The notes: generated by a model not told the origin, from the sequence alone. 64,000 nt of DNA from Pseudoalteromonas sp. CO133X (GCA_004208945.1 SGPE01000030.1:558001-622000), one strand, 5' to 3'; counted from the first letter of the stretch, positions 17,995-27,282 are shown. A program made the numbers and translations.

Positions 17995-18891
17995 ATGCAA
18001 GTTCATGACGTAGACCTGCGCTTATTGCGCGTTTTTGTTGCAATTGTTGAGTGTGGCGGGCTTTCAGCCGCAGAGTCACGTTTGAATATTGGCCGCTCTA
18101 CCATCAGTGCGCATTTATCTGATTTAGAAGTAAGGCTTGGCATTAAATTATGTAAACGTGGCCGCAGTGGTTTTGAAATTACAGACGCTGGTGCCATCAC
18201 TTATCAGGCATCGATTGAACTGCTTCAACAATGCGAAGCCTTTGCTAATACCGTAGCAAGCTCTAAAAACGAGTTATCGGGGCGTTTAAGTATTGCCATG
18301 ATAGATACCATGGTCAGTGACCCACGCTGTGCCATTCCCCGTGCTATAGCAAGGTTAAAAGGCAAAGGTAAGAACATTCAGTTTGATATTAATGTGTGTG
18401 AGGCACGAGAGGTAGAAACCGCAGTAGCCAATGGCCGTTCATTAGTGGGGATTGGTGTCAGCCGCCATCATATTCGCGGACTTAATTACACCGCTCTACA
18501 CAACGAAACTAACTTTTTGTATTGCGCAGTCGGTCACCCATTATTTGACTGTGAAGACAAGCAAACAAATGAGCTCATTAAAGAAGCCGAAGTCATTACC
18601 AGTAACTACATGCGAGATAAAGAAAGCCGAAACGACGGTTTAAACTACCAAAACAGTGCTGTTGCTTATCACGATGAAGGTATTGCACATTTGATTTTAT
18701 CGGGTGAGTTTATTGGTTATTTACCCGATCACTATGCACAGTTCTGGGTTGATAAAGGTATTTTTAAAGCTATTCAACCGAGTAAATATCACTACGATAT
18801 TCCTGTGGTATTGATTACCTCAAAAACAAATGCCAGTTCGCCTTTAGCAAACGCCATGATTGATGAAATTAAGCGTTGTTATGCGGTTTAG
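17995..18891 (+). CDS. LysR-family transcriptional regulator, divergent from hutH
   Basis: 298 residues from the ATG at 17995, preceded by the SD AGAAGAG; an ATG 51 nt upstream is in frame but lacks an SD. The N-terminal winged HTH is clear (VDLRLLRVFVAIVECGGLSAAES...TISAHLSDLEVRLG), followed by a periplasmic-binding-fold effector domain. Its position, back to back with hutH, makes control of histidine degradation the simplest guess, in place of the usual GntR-type HutC. The effector is unknown. Its 3' end overlaps the convergent DoxX-like gene by 23 nt. Confidence 0.9.
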   Translation: MQVHDVDLRLLRVFVAIVECGGLSAAESRLNIGRSTISAHLSDLEVRLGIKLCKRGRSGFEITDAGAITYQASIELLQQCEAFANTVASSKNELSGRLSIAMIDTMVSDPRCAIPRAIARLKGKGKNIQFDINVCEAREVETAVANGRSLVGIGVSRHHIRGLNYTALHNETNFLYCAVGHPLFDCEDKQTNELIKEAEVITSNYMRDKESRNDGLNYQNSAVAYHDEGIAHLILSGEFIGYLPDHYAQFWVDKGIFKAIQPSKYHYDIPVVLITSKTNASSPLANAMIDEIKRCYAV

Positions 18892-19276
18892 TGTTTTTGT
18901 TTAAAGCTTTTTGCTCATTTAAAAGCACGAGACTAAACGCGATCATGGCAAGGTTTGTAGTCACTGGATTAAACGCTTCGATTAAGAGTGCGGGTTGTAA
19001 AACGGCAACAAACAGCATTAACCCTACTAAAGCAGCTATATTGAGAATATTGATTAAGATTGAACGATAGAAAATAAAAAACAGCACGGCAAAAATCATT
19101 TCACCAACCCCAGCTGCTTGGGTAATCAGCGTTGAGATTTCAGCATTAAAACCAAAACTGGCTGTCATTTTTAGTTCAAGGGGAGCAATGTGAATAAGTT
19201 TTGGCATCAGCCCATGATAAAGCCAACAAAAGCTGATAATAAATCGAGCGATTTGAATGCTAGTGAGGTATTTCAT
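18869..19276 (-). CDS. DoxX-like small membrane protein
   Basis: 135 residues with four predicted membrane helices and the family-type start IARFIISFCWLYHGLMPKL (about 8-26). Members of the DoxX-like group are small integral membrane proteins of mostly unknown function, sometimes linked to redox. The stop overlaps that of the LysR gene, tail to tail, by 23 nt. A separate DUF805 gene lies 57 nt upstream on the same strand. Confidence 0.8.
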   Translation of the reverse strand: MKYLTSIQIARFIISFCWLYHGLMPKLIHIAPLELKMTASFGFNAEISTLITQAAGVGEMIFAVLFFIFYRSILINILNIAALVGLMLFVAVLQPALLIEAFNPVTTNLAMIAFSLVLLNEQKALNKNTKPHNNA

Positions 19277-19332
19277 AAAAGATTATGTGCAGAGTTATTG
19301 TGTGCTCAGACAGAGCACACAACGAATACGGC

Positions 19333-19755
19333 TTAAACCGTTGGCTTACCAAAACGGTTTTCTGCTTCATCACCCGCTAAGAAGCCATTTTCAATCAGTA
19401 CCCAAATACCACCAATCACTGGTACTAAACCAATTAGTACCCACCAACCTGACTTGTTGCGGTCGTGCCAGCGTTTAACTTGAATAGCAAGCGATGACCA
19501 AATTAGTGGAATGTAAATTAAAAGTGGAAGGAAAATGGCCGCATTTTGTGAAATCATTGCGCCAATACCACTTAACACAAGCATACCTAAAACACTAATT
19601 AGCATTAATCCTAATACTGATAACCAATAAGTTTTACGCGGGATTCTACCTTGGAAAGAGAATAAGATATCTTTGCGACTCATGGTTGTTGTATCTGTTG
19701 AAATATTAGCAACATCTGATTCAGGAGCTTGATAAACGTTTTCTGACACTGTCAT
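19333..19755 (-). CDS. DUF805 membrane protein
   Basis: 140 residues. DUF805 signature elements are present: FSFQGRIPRKTYW (about 32-44), a KRWHDRNKSGWW stretch (about 93-104) and a C-terminal GxNRFG-like ending. Three to four membrane helices are predicted, with a 28-residue soluble N-terminal tail. Function of the family is unknown. It may be cotranscribed with the DoxX-like gene downstream. Confidence 0.9.
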   Translation of the reverse strand: MTVSENVYQAPESDVANISTDTTTMSRKDILFSFQGRIPRKTYWLSVLGLMLISVLGMLVLSGIGAMISQNAAIFLPLLIYIPLIWSSLAIQVKRWHDRNKSGWWVLIGLVPVIGGIWVLIENGFLAGDEAENRFGKPTV

Positions 19756-20017
19756 TTCCTTTTGAGTTTTACTTTGGTTTTAGCAAGGCTACCACTCCGT
19801 GCAGCTTACTGATTAATCAAAAAATAATTTTTGCACTGTATTAGATCCAACTGAAACTATTGCTGAATCCAACATGAACAAAAGTACCATAAATAATACT
19901 ATTTAAGGAACTAAAAATTAATAATACAATTAAATTTAATACTTTTTAACTAGCAAAAATAAATAAACTTTAGCTCTCGATATCTCTTTCAACTACAAAA
20001 AGCCATTTTAATGGTTG

Positions 20018-20536
20018 CTACTGCCAATATTTAGCAAACAGACGAGGATATGCCTGTTTTAAAAATTTCGGCTTATCTTTAAAACGCTTGCCTTTTGGCT
20101 GTTCAAGCCCAGATGGAATAAATGGTAGCTCATCGTCATTACGCTCTTCAAACAGCATACCGGCGATTAAATCATACTCATCTAAATAAGGATAAGGTTG
20201 TTCGTTCAAATGATAAACGGGTGTGCAGTCAGCAACAGAGTCTGGGTTCTCTAAGGCTTTTAAAAATGCGCCTTCACCGCGAGATATAAGCCAACATAAA
20301 AACTCTGAAAATCCATAATCATCGTTACAACCAGCCATTACAAACGCAGCACCAAATAAGTCCCAAGTGTAAGCTTTACGCATACGCAAACTAAACTGCT
20401 TGTCAAACTCCATAAGTTGCTCATCGGATAGATGTGTTAGCTTTTCTCTTAGTGCATTACACACAGATTCTGGCTCTGCCGTTTTATCTTCTGCGGTCAC
20501 TAATTCCCAAAATTCACTTTCGGTTAGAACGCTCAT
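20018..20536 (-). CDS. DUF4240 family protein
   Basis: 172-residue soluble protein. The start MSVLTESEFWELV and the GCNDDYGFSEFLCWLISRG segment are characteristic of DUF4240, a family of unknown function often seen near other small unknown genes. Its start codon overlaps the stop of the YwbE-like gene (ATGA), so the two are translationally coupled. Confidence 0.88.
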   Translation of the reverse strand: MSVLTESEFWELVTAEDKTAEPESVCNALREKLTHLSDEQLMEFDKQFSLRMRKAYTWDLFGAAFVMAGCNDDYGFSEFLCWLISRGEGAFLKALENPDSVADCTPVYHLNEQPYPYLDEYDLIAGMLFEERNDDELPFIPSGLEQPKGKRFKDKPKFLKQAYPRLFAKYWQ

Positions 20537-20727
20537 GATAGGATCTCTTTAACACGACCAACTTGACCGTCATCGAGTTGTACTTTAATGCCATGGGGGT
20601 GGTTTGGTGACTTAGTTAATATACGTGACACCACACCTTGCGTTAAATGACCTGTGCGTTGATCTTGTTTAAGAACAATATTAACTTCACAGCCTAGGGT
20701 TATTTGTGAGCGTGTTGGTACGGCCAT
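20533..20727 (-). CDS. ywbE: YwbE-family protein (DUF2196)
   Basis: 64 residues from the ATG at 20727; a longer in-frame ORF exists but the family N-terminus and the SD AAGAGAG support this start. The conserved core NIVLKQDQRTGHLTQGVV (12-29) and HPHGIKVQLDDGQVGRV (about 41-57) identify the YwbE family, small beta-rich proteins with no known function. It overlaps the DUF4240 gene by 4 nt. Confidence 0.93.
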   Translation of the reverse strand: MAVPTRSQITLGCEVNIVLKQDQRTGHLTQGVVSRILTKSPNHPHGIKVQLDDGQVGRVKEILS

Positions 20728-20873
20728 AATAAACTCTCTTACAATATTTTTGCAGATTATAGCCATTTGCGACTGTGTTACCAATGTTAAACTCACTTGA
20801 TGTGTATGTTTTCATGCACTTGACATGGTGTCAGTCAAAGCTGTGTCTATTGTAAGGAAAAAAAACGGCGTAT

Positions 20874-21152
20874 TTAATCCTTACAAAACAGAATAGCTTT
20901 TGCTGATATCACTACGTCTATCTCTTTCAGCTCTTTTATAATGACTTGATTTATTTGGTTTGCAAGCGGCGAATTTGATAGAGGCATTTGCTCAGCAAAA
21001 TAACAACTTACTTTCATAGATGATGGCAGTCTCTTTAAATCAGCGGTGTGAGTTAACCATAAAAAGTTGTCGCTTATGTCTTTTAGATTTTCACATGCCG
21101 ACGTTAGCGCTGTCCGAACAGCTTTATCGAAGCGTTTTTCAGTTTTGGTCAT
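20874..21152 (-). CDS. Hypothetical protein
   Basis: 92 residues, no signal peptide, mixed helix and strand. The pattern MTKTEKRFDKAVRTALT followed by a WLTH segment resembles small Alteromonadales proteins sometimes loosely labelled Fis-like; no DNA-binding motif is convincing. It overlaps the upstream lipoprotein gene by 4 nt (ATGA), so the two form a small operon. Confidence 0.65.
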   Translation of the reverse strand: MTKTEKRFDKAVRTALTSACENLKDISDNFLWLTHTADLKRLPSSMKVSCYFAEQMPLSNSPLANQINQVIIKELKEIDVVISAKAILFCKD

Positions 21153-21352
21153 TGTTCTGACTTTTGCTTTTTAAAGTTTTCGTAGCTATCTTGCTGGCGC
21201 TTTACACACTCGTGATATTCTTTATCAGCTAAATAATTGCATTCAGTTAAGCGTGCAGACTGAAGTTCATGAAAACGCGCATTTGAACTACACCCTGTTA
21301 ACAAAATAAACATTGATGCAATCCCAGTAAACTTTATAGCGTTTAAAAACAT
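21149..21352 (-). CDS. Small lipoprotein, hypothetical
   Basis: 67 residues with a lipobox LLTGC (Cys about residue 21) after a short hydrophobic signal, then a charged helical tail rich in Lys/Glu/Gln. It is predicted to be anchored in the envelope. It is coupled by a 4-nt overlap to the following hypothetical gene. No family is recognised. Confidence 0.7.
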   Translation of the reverse strand: MFLNAIKFTGIASMFILLTGCSSNARFHELQSARLTECNYLADKEYHECVKRQQDSYENFKKQKSEQ

Positions 21353-21437
21353 TAAATTTCCTTTCTTCAGTTATACATTGGTACTGCGATTTATTGTATA
21401 TTGCGTGGGTTTAAATACTATCACCAAAGGGTCATAT

Positions 21438-22247
21438 ATGATGTTGTCGCAGTTACAAGAGCTGTTTCAGCGTATCGATAAAAGCAAAGTTTTTCAATCA
21501 TTCGTTATTGCCGTTATTGTTATTTCAGCATTAACCGTTGGGGCTCATACTTATTCGCTTCACCCAACTGTAGAGTTAGCTCTTTATTGGATGGATATGG
21601 GGATTACCGTATTTTTCCTTGTTGAGCTTGTGATCCGCTTTATTGCAAGCCGCGGCTTTAAAGACTTTTTCAGTAAAGGCTGGAATATTTTTGATTTTAT
21701 CATCGTAGTGGGTAGTCTTTACCCTGCCGCGGGCTCTACAATTTTTATTGCTCGTTTGCTACGTATCTTCCGCGTTCTGCGACTTGTATCCATGATCCCC
21801 GAACTTAGGCTGCTGGTTAACTCGCTTTTAAAAGCGATTCCACAAATGGGCTATATTGCCCTACTGATGTTTGTAATCTTCTATATTTATGCCGCCATGG
21901 GAAGCATGTTATTTGCCGACATTAACCCCGTTTTATGGGGGGATGTATCAATATCCATGCTCACCCTTTTCCGTATAGCGACATTCGAAGATTGGACAGA
22001 TGTCATGTACGAAACCATGGCCGTGTATGAACTTAGCTGGATTTTCTACCTTACATTTATCTTCTTAACTGCATTCGTATTTTTAAACATGATGGTAGGA
22101 GCAATTTTAGAGGTTATGTCTGAAGAGCATCGTAACGCGCGAGAAGAGCAGATAAACGACGATGATATGCCAGCAACCAAAGGGCAAATAACTCAATTAC
22201 AGGCTGAAGTAGCTGAATTAAAACAGTTACTTAAGAGTAAAGAATAA
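21438..22247 (+). CDS. Single-domain voltage-gated cation channel (NaChBac-like) with acidic filter
   Basis: 269 residues from the ATG at 21438 (SD AAAGG). Six-helix channel subunit of the ion-transport family, expected to act as a tetramer. S4 has arginines every third position (ARLLRIFRVLR, about 105-120). The pore filter reads T182-F-E184-D185-W-T-D188; sodium-selective bacterial channels have a TLESW-type filter. Acidic residues occupy the three positions (177, 178, 181 in NavAb) whose change to Asp makes NavAb calcium-selective. The C-terminal tail is a predicted coiled coil (about 243-268), the usual tetramerisation element. Confidence 0.9.
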   Translation: MMLSQLQELFQRIDKSKVFQSFVIAVIVISALTVGAHTYSLHPTVELALYWMDMGITVFFLVELVIRFIASRGFKDFFSKGWNIFDFIIVVGSLYPAAGSTIFIARLLRIFRVLRLVSMIPELRLLVNSLLKAIPQMGYIALLMFVIFYIYAAMGSMLFADINPVLWGDVSISMLTLFRIATFEDWTDVMYETMAVYELSWIFYLTFIFLTAFVFLNMMVGAILEVMSEEHRNAREEQINDDDMPATKGQITQLQAEVAELKQLLKSKE

Positions 22248-22262
22248 CTCATGGCAAATTTT

Positions 22263-22291
22263 AGGGCTCGCTTTATCAGCGAGCCCTTTAT
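22263..22291 (+). terminator. Terminator after the ion channel gene
   Basis: 9-bp perfect stem (AGGGCTCGC / GCGAGCCCT) with a 7-nt loop, followed by TTTAT. It lies between convergent genes and may also serve the chemoreceptor gene on the other strand. Confidence 0.8.
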
Positions 22292-22369
22292 GTTCGCCGT
22301 AAAACCGCTCTTACGGGTTTAAAGAACGTAGGCGTGAAACTTGTTTCGCGCGTTTGCCTGAACTAGCAT

Positions 22370-24328
22370 TTACACCTTGAACTTACCCACTAAATCAGTC
22401 AGTGTATTAGATAACAAGTTTAATTTATCTCCGTTGCCACGTGCACTGTCTGCAATCTCACTCACATCATCAGCCGCATTTTTAATTTCAATAACATTAC
22501 GATTAATATCTTCAGCTACATGTTGCTGCTCTTCTGCTGCCGTCGCTATTTGAGTATTTAAATCACTGATATTAACGATTGATGCGGTTATTTCGCTAAA
22601 TTGATGTTGTGCTGAATGGGCTAACTCAACTGTTTTATTTGTGCGGTTTAAACTGGTTATCATTTCTTTTGACACTTGATCAGACATCTTCCGTAATGTG
22701 TCTAACTGGCTTGCTATTTCTTCCGTTGACTCTGAGGTTCTTTGTGACAGTGCGCGAACTTCATCAGCAACTACCGCAAAACCTCGACCATGTTCCCCTG
22801 CTCTGGCGGCTTCAATTGCAGCATTTAATGCAAGCAAATTAGTTTGCTCTGCGATGCCTCTAATCACGCTCAATATCGACATAATATTTTCACTTTCAGC
22901 GTCCAGCTGATTAATATCTTGAGTAGCTTTAGTTATGACCTCAGACAGCGATACAACACTCTCTACCGTTTCTGAAATCACACTTTGACCAAGCTCTGAG
23001 GCATGCTGTGTTTGTGTTGCAAGCTCAGCAGCATTTGCACAGCTCGCCGAGACTTCATTAGCGGTAGCCGCCATTTCATTAATAGCCGTTGCAGCCATTT
23101 CTAAAGCTTGTTGCTGCTGTGAAGTAGAACCTGATAACTGCCCTGCTTGTGCTGATGTTTGCGCTGATCTGTCGCTTACATTATGCGCACATTCATTTAT
23201 TTGTGTGACTAACTCTGAAATCAAATTCAAAAATAAATTAAAGCTATTTGCCAGCTTCCCAGTTTCATCACGCGTTTTAATAATTAACCGCTTGGTTAAA
23301 TCTCCGCCGCCTTGCGATATTTCTGTCAACCCATCACTCACTTCAACAATAGGTGCAGAAATGAGTTTTGAAATATAGCTGGCTAGCAAAATAAACACAG
23401 CGATTAAAATTGCACTAATGATCACAATGGTAATTGTCATCGTATTTGCAGCTTTCATTACTTCAGACTTTTCAACTAAGCCAATAAATTTCCAGCCAAG
23501 TTTTTGAGAGGTATAAATATTCGCTACATAATCAGTGTGTTCTAGGTTAATTTCAAATTGACCGCTGCTGTTATTCGCTAACTGTTTATATTTACCTTCA
23601 TTAACCTCTGCTAATTGCTTAAAGCGATAATCTGCATGTTTAACATCCACCAGCACGTTACCACTGTCTTCAATGAGCATAAGATAACCGGTCTCACCTA
23701 ATTTAATATTAGCTATAATATCTGTCAGACCTTGCAGAGATACATCCATGCCCTGAACACCAATAAGCTGACTATTTTGTTTAATTGCTTTTACCGTTGA
23801 TACAATCACCATATCATCAGCGGCCCAATAATAAGCATTCGTTCTTACTGTGCTTCCATCAGCGGCTTTCGCAGCTTCGTACCATGGCCGTTTTCTAGGA
23901 TCATAATTAGCGGTTACTTCGCCTTCTGGCCATTGAATATATCCACCTTGCTCATTCCCCATGTAAATATAAGCAAGGCCTGGATGCGTATCACCAAAGT
24001 GATCAAATAATGTATAAGCAGCTTGTTCTGTATCACTGCCAGACATATGCGCAAGTTTAACTGCATTGGGCGATTGCATATGTGTTTTAACGTCTTGTTT
24101 GGCTTCTAAAATAGCTGGGTGTGAAGCTAGGTAGTCTACATTTTTTTCAATCTCTGAAAAAAACATATTAATACCGTTATCTACTTGCTTTGCTTCTCGT
24201 TCACTTAATTGGGCAAAACCATCTAATGCCTGTTGCCTTGTTTGTGTGATGACTAAAACGGCGATGATTATTAATGGTAAAACTATTGCGGATGCAAATG
24301 ACAGCTTTAACTTCTTAGAGATATTCAT
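22370..24328 (-). CDS. Methyl-accepting chemotaxis protein with dCache sensor
   Basis: 652-residue chemoreceptor. TM1 (about 8-28) is followed by a large periplasmic double-Cache sensor domain (about 35-280) containing the DPRKRPWYEAAKA motif seen in dCache_1 sensors of amino acids and similar ligands. TM2 (about 295-318), HAMP (about 320-372) and a cytoplasmic signalling domain follow, with the conserved hairpin tip EHGRGFAVVADEVRALSQR. It should signal through CheA/CheW to the flagellar motor. It is monocistronic. No receptor-modification pentapeptide is visible at the C-terminus. Confidence 0.94.
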   Translation of the reverse strand: MNISKKLKLSFASAIVLPLIIIAVLVITQTRQQALDGFAQLSEREAKQVDNGINMFFSEIEKNVDYLASHPAILEAKQDVKTHMQSPNAVKLAHMSGSDTEQAAYTLFDHFGDTHPGLAYIYMGNEQGGYIQWPEGEVTANYDPRKRPWYEAAKAADGSTVRTNAYYWAADDMVIVSTVKAIKQNSQLIGVQGMDVSLQGLTDIIANIKLGETGYLMLIEDSGNVLVDVKHADYRFKQLAEVNEGKYKQLANNSSGQFEINLEHTDYVANIYTSQKLGWKFIGLVEKSEVMKAANTMTITIVIISAILIAVFILLASYISKLISAPIVEVSDGLTEISQGGGDLTKRLIIKTRDETGKLANSFNLFLNLISELVTQINECAHNVSDRSAQTSAQAGQLSGSTSQQQQALEMAATAINEMAATANEVSASCANAAELATQTQHASELGQSVISETVESVVSLSEVITKATQDINQLDAESENIMSILSVIRGIAEQTNLLALNAAIEAARAGEHGRGFAVVADEVRALSQRTSESTEEIASQLDTLRKMSDQVSKEMITSLNRTNKTVELAHSAQHQFSEITASIVNISDLNTQIATAAEEQQHVAEDINRNVIEIKNAADDVSEIADSARGNGDKLNLLSNTLTDLVGKFKV

Positions 24329-24729
24329 GATTTAGATCCAATGTATGACTCACAAGAATATAGTGAGCATCTTTATATTCAGCAAGTTATTAGATTTAGA
24401 TTTCAATAAAATGAAAAAGTACTGTGTGAATTAAGTAGAGCGTCGTTGAACTTGAATATGACAGTTAGTTGACACTGAAATGAACTGTACTAAATTTATC
24501 TATAGCATTTAACATAATTATAACAATCATGTTGAGTGCCATCCAACCAATATTGGCAGCATTCGCAGGATGCTAATGTGCTGCCTATTCTACTTTAACT
24601 GTCAAAGCTTGCTTTCTCTTCAAATTGTAATCAGGACTTTCGGACATATTTTCAGTAATGCAAGATATATTTAGTTCGTTGATTGTTCACTACTATGTTT
24701 CCTAAGTTAAACATAATTGGAGAATAACT
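24329..24729. other. 401-bp gap without a recognised gene
   Basis: The gap between the divergent chemoreceptor and YHS genes is AT-rich and must hold both promoters. The only structure seen is an inverted repeat GGCAGCA / TGCTGCC at 24555-24585 with a 17-nt loop and no T run. No RNA gene or ORF is convincing. Confidence 0.4.
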
Positions 24730-25197
24730 ATGAAACTTTACCACGCATTTAAAGGGATCGCTGCTGTCGCTCTTTTAGGTCTATCGTCTTTATCTTACGC
24801 TGGAAATGACACCGAAACAGATGAGAATGGGGTAATTTTAGCGGGGCATGATGTCATTGCTTATTTTAAGCAAAATAAACCTGTATTAGGGAATGCTAAA
24901 TATACAGCGGTATACAATGATGCGATTTACCGTTTTCAGTCTGCTAAAAATAGAGATATGTTTAATTCAAACCCAGAGAAATACGCGCCTCAATACGGTG
25001 GTTTTTGTGCTTATGGCGTAACCTTTGGTAAAAAGTTTGATATTGATGGCAAAGCATTTGAAATCAAAGACGGAAAACTCTATGTAAATAAAAATATGGA
25101 TGTTTATAAAGCATGGGCTGAAAACATTCCTAAACACATTAAAGAAGCAAATGATCATTGGCCAGATGTTGAAAATGTAAGTGCTGATGACCTTTAA
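24730..25197 (+). CDS. Exported YHS-domain protein
   Basis: 155 residues with a signal peptide (about 1-24). The mature part carries a YHS domain: AGHDVIAYFKQNKPVLG, then YRFQSAKNRDMF and the PEKYAPQYGGFCAYG motif (about 81-95). YHS domains are thought to bind metal and are found in heavy-metal or copper-related proteins; the single Cys in GGFCAYG and the nearby Tyr/His are candidates. The protein is periplasmic by prediction, the metal unknown. SD TTGGAG precedes the start. Confidence 0.88.
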   Translation: MKLYHAFKGIAAVALLGLSSLSYAGNDTETDENGVILAGHDVIAYFKQNKPVLGNAKYTAVYNDAIYRFQSAKNRDMFNSNPEKYAPQYGGFCAYGVTFGKKFDIDGKAFEIKDGKLYVNKNMDVYKAWAENIPKHIKEANDHWPDVENVSADDL

Positions 25198-25204
25198 TTT
25201 ATAG

Positions 25205-26122
25205 TTAGTGACCAACCATCGCACTTCTAACAGCACCTGGGGCTTCGCCTTGGTGCTGTTTAAACGCTTTTCTAAAAGCGGCTTCTGTCTCGTAACCACT
25301 TAACTGTGCTATTTCTGCAATACTAATATCACTACAAATCAGCAATTTACGGGCTTCTATTAAACGCCATTTAAGCAAATATTTCATCGGACTTAAGCCA
25401 ACTAGTTTTGTGAACTTATCTGCAAAATTAGAACGACTCATTGAAGCTTTACTGGCAAGTGACGCTAAATTCCACGCATATTCTGGTTGTTGATGAATTG
25501 CATTAAGTGCTTTGCCTATACGATTATCAAACAACGCCACCAACATACCATTATTTAACTTACCAGCTTCAACTTGCTCTCTAAGTATTTCTATAAACAC
25601 CAAATTAGCGAGTTGATCGACTATGGTATAACAGCCTGTGCGCCTTTGCTGTAACTCCACAATCATCATATCAATTAATTGCATTATTCTTGAATTACAC
25701 GATGAACTTGTAGCGGGAATGTGTAAAAACTCAGGTAAAGCATCTAAAAGTGGATTAACTAGGGTGTGATTAAACTGAAAAAAACCACAAACCATATTCG
25801 TTGTTTCACCCGCCCCTTTTGCAGGCTGATTGACTAATTTTTTTGCTGGTTTAATCGGTGAGCTCGATATTATGTGTTGATGATCTCTTGGGAAAACAAC
25901 AAGATCTTTTTCATTCAATACGATAGTTTCATTCTCAAAATGCAGCCATGCTTGCCCTTTACCAATTAAATGAAATGGAATCCGGCGAGAGCCCGATGTA
26001 TCAACAGCCCACGAGCCACAAAAATCACCATTAACGTATACTTCGGCCCTCAAGGACATTCGCTCAAGTAACACACTAAGCGGATCAGGATCATTTAAAT
26101 AAATATTTGGACTTTCAGACAT
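25205..26122 (-). CDS. AraC-family regulator with cupin sensor domain
   Basis: About 305 residues if it starts at MSESPN (26122); an upstream Met at 26143 is possible. Longer starts would overlap the divergent glutaredoxin gene. The N-terminal part is an AraC-type cupin_6 domain (VDTSGSRRIPFHLIGKGQAWLHFEN...VVFPRDHQHIISS), and the C-terminal 100 residues are a two-HTH DNA-binding domain with FADKFTKLVGLSPMKYL and SGYETEAAFRKAFKQH. The target is unknown; the divergent glutaredoxin gene is the nearest candidate. Confidence 0.9.
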   Translation of the reverse strand: MSESPNIYLNDPDPLSVLLERMSLRAEVYVNGDFCGSWAVDTSGSRRIPFHLIGKGQAWLHFENETIVLNEKDLVVFPRDHQHIISSSPIKPAKKLVNQPAKGAGETTNMVCGFFQFNHTLVNPLLDALPEFLHIPATSSSCNSRIMQLIDMMIVELQQRRTGCYTIVDQLANLVFIEILREQVEAGKLNNGMLVALFDNRIGKALNAIHQQPEYAWNLASLASKASMSRSNFADKFTKLVGLSPMKYLLKWRLIEARKLLICSDISIAEIAQLSGYETEAAFRKAFKQHQGEAPGAVRSAMVGH

Positions 26123-26203
26123 AATTTTAGCTACATGCAACATAGAGAAAAAATTAACACAGCTTAAACTAGCCACATCGGTTAAATCACTTAGGACTAA
26201 CTC

Positions 26204-26443
26204 ATGGCTAAGATCAAAATGTACCACAAAGACTATTGCCCATACTGTCGAGCGGCAAAGCAACTGTTTAAAAAGTTAGGTTGGCAATACACAGCAATAG
26301 AAATCTCAGATAACGACCGACTTTTTCAGGAAATGGTTTCACTGAGTGGTCGTAGAACTGTCCCACAAATATTTATTAATGATGAACATATTGGTGGTTT
26401 TGATGATTTTCAGCACTATGTTAAACAGCTAAGCCATAGCTAA
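26204..26443 (+). CDS. grxC: Glutaredoxin (GrxC-like)
   Basis: 79-residue thioredoxin-fold dithiol oxidoreductase. Active site CPYC is near residues 12-15, with the cis-Pro motif RTVPQIFI (about 51-58) and the GSH-binding GGFDDF. It reduces protein or glutathione mixed disulfides in the cytoplasm. SD TTAGGA is well placed. It is divergent from the AraC regulator. Confidence 0.95.
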   Translation: MAKIKMYHKDYCPYCRAAKQLFKKLGWQYTAIEISDNDRLFQEMVSLSGRRTVPQIFINDEHIGGFDDFQHYVKQLSHS

Positions 26444-26489
26444 ATTAGCTTTAGCAATAGGAGAAGGTACACGCTACAGCAAGTAAAAC

Positions 26490-27113
26490 TTAGCTATTGA
26501 TATCTTTTCCTATACCTACCTCAGTTTTCAACATATATGATAATAAGCTTTGCGCATCAGGATGCTTATCTTTTTTTAACCCTGCTACAACACCTTGTTG
26601 ATCAGCTACTGATTTATGCTGGCCTAACTTTTCTTTTGCCTGAATTGAGTCAAGTTTGATTTTAATACCAACAATCCCTCGTAGTAGCTTCGCTTGATAG
26701 TCATCTGGCAGCAAATTAGTGTCGTTTAAAATACTCGGTTCGTATTGGCTAATTAACTCATCTAAGCAAGCTAAGGTATTGTCGTCATCAAGGTATTCAA
26801 CCTTGCCTTTTGTATGAACTGCGGCGTAGTTCCACGTCGATACAGCGGGCTTTTCTGCATACCAAGTGGGTGATATATAGCTATGCGGTCCATTAAAAAC
26901 CACTAATACACGCGTATCTTGCAAGCTTTTACCATGACGATTCGCCCGTGACACATGACCATATAAAGTACCAAACTCACCTTCGTCTGGTTTATACACC
27001 AATGGCAAATGTGTGGCTTCAAATTCACTGTCTATCATCAGCGCAAAGCTATAGTTTTTTATAAATTGTGAGACTCGCTCTGGTGTCATTTTCCACTTGT
27101 TGGGTGTGTGCAT
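26490..27113 (-). CDS. PaiB-family FMN-binding split-barrel protein
   Basis: 207 residues. The N-terminal half has the PaiB/FMN-binding regulator pattern: MIDSEFEATHLPLVY, GHVSRANRH, VVFNGPHSYISPTWY (about 70-84) and STWNYAAVHTKG. PaiB was described in Bacillus as a negative regulator of sporulation and protease genes, but the fold is a flavin-binding split barrel and other members are enzymes; a regulatory role here is unproven. It is divergent from the siderophore operon. Confidence 0.9.
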   Translation of the reverse strand: MHTPNKWKMTPERVSQFIKNYSFALMIDSEFEATHLPLVYKPDEGEFGTLYGHVSRANRHGKSLQDTRVLVVFNGPHSYISPTWYAEKPAVSTWNYAAVHTKGKVEYLDDDNTLACLDELISQYEPSILNDTNLLPDDYQAKLLRGIVGIKIKLDSIQAKEKLGQHKSVADQQGVVAGLKKDKHPDAQSLLSYMLKTEVGIGKDINS

Positions 27114-27282
27114 GCTTTTCTCATATTGTTAAAATTGCTCTGATTGTTTGAATCTATCATTGTAATTGATAAAGAATTTTCTACTAGTCTTTACCCGCAA
27201 CTTAAAGCACAAATAGTGTCATGCCCTTTAACCAATTCGGAAAACTAACAAATCAAGATACCGTTAAATTAGAGCAAAGTAA

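Noticed and set aside
24555..24585. Inverted repeat as a terminator or RNA gene
   Set aside because: Long 17-nt loop, no T run and not placed just after a gene end, so it gives no firm support.
26123..26263. Longer AraC start at 26263
   Set aside because: It would overlap the divergent glutaredoxin gene, which has its own SD and a clean start, and the extra N-terminus does not look like the family.
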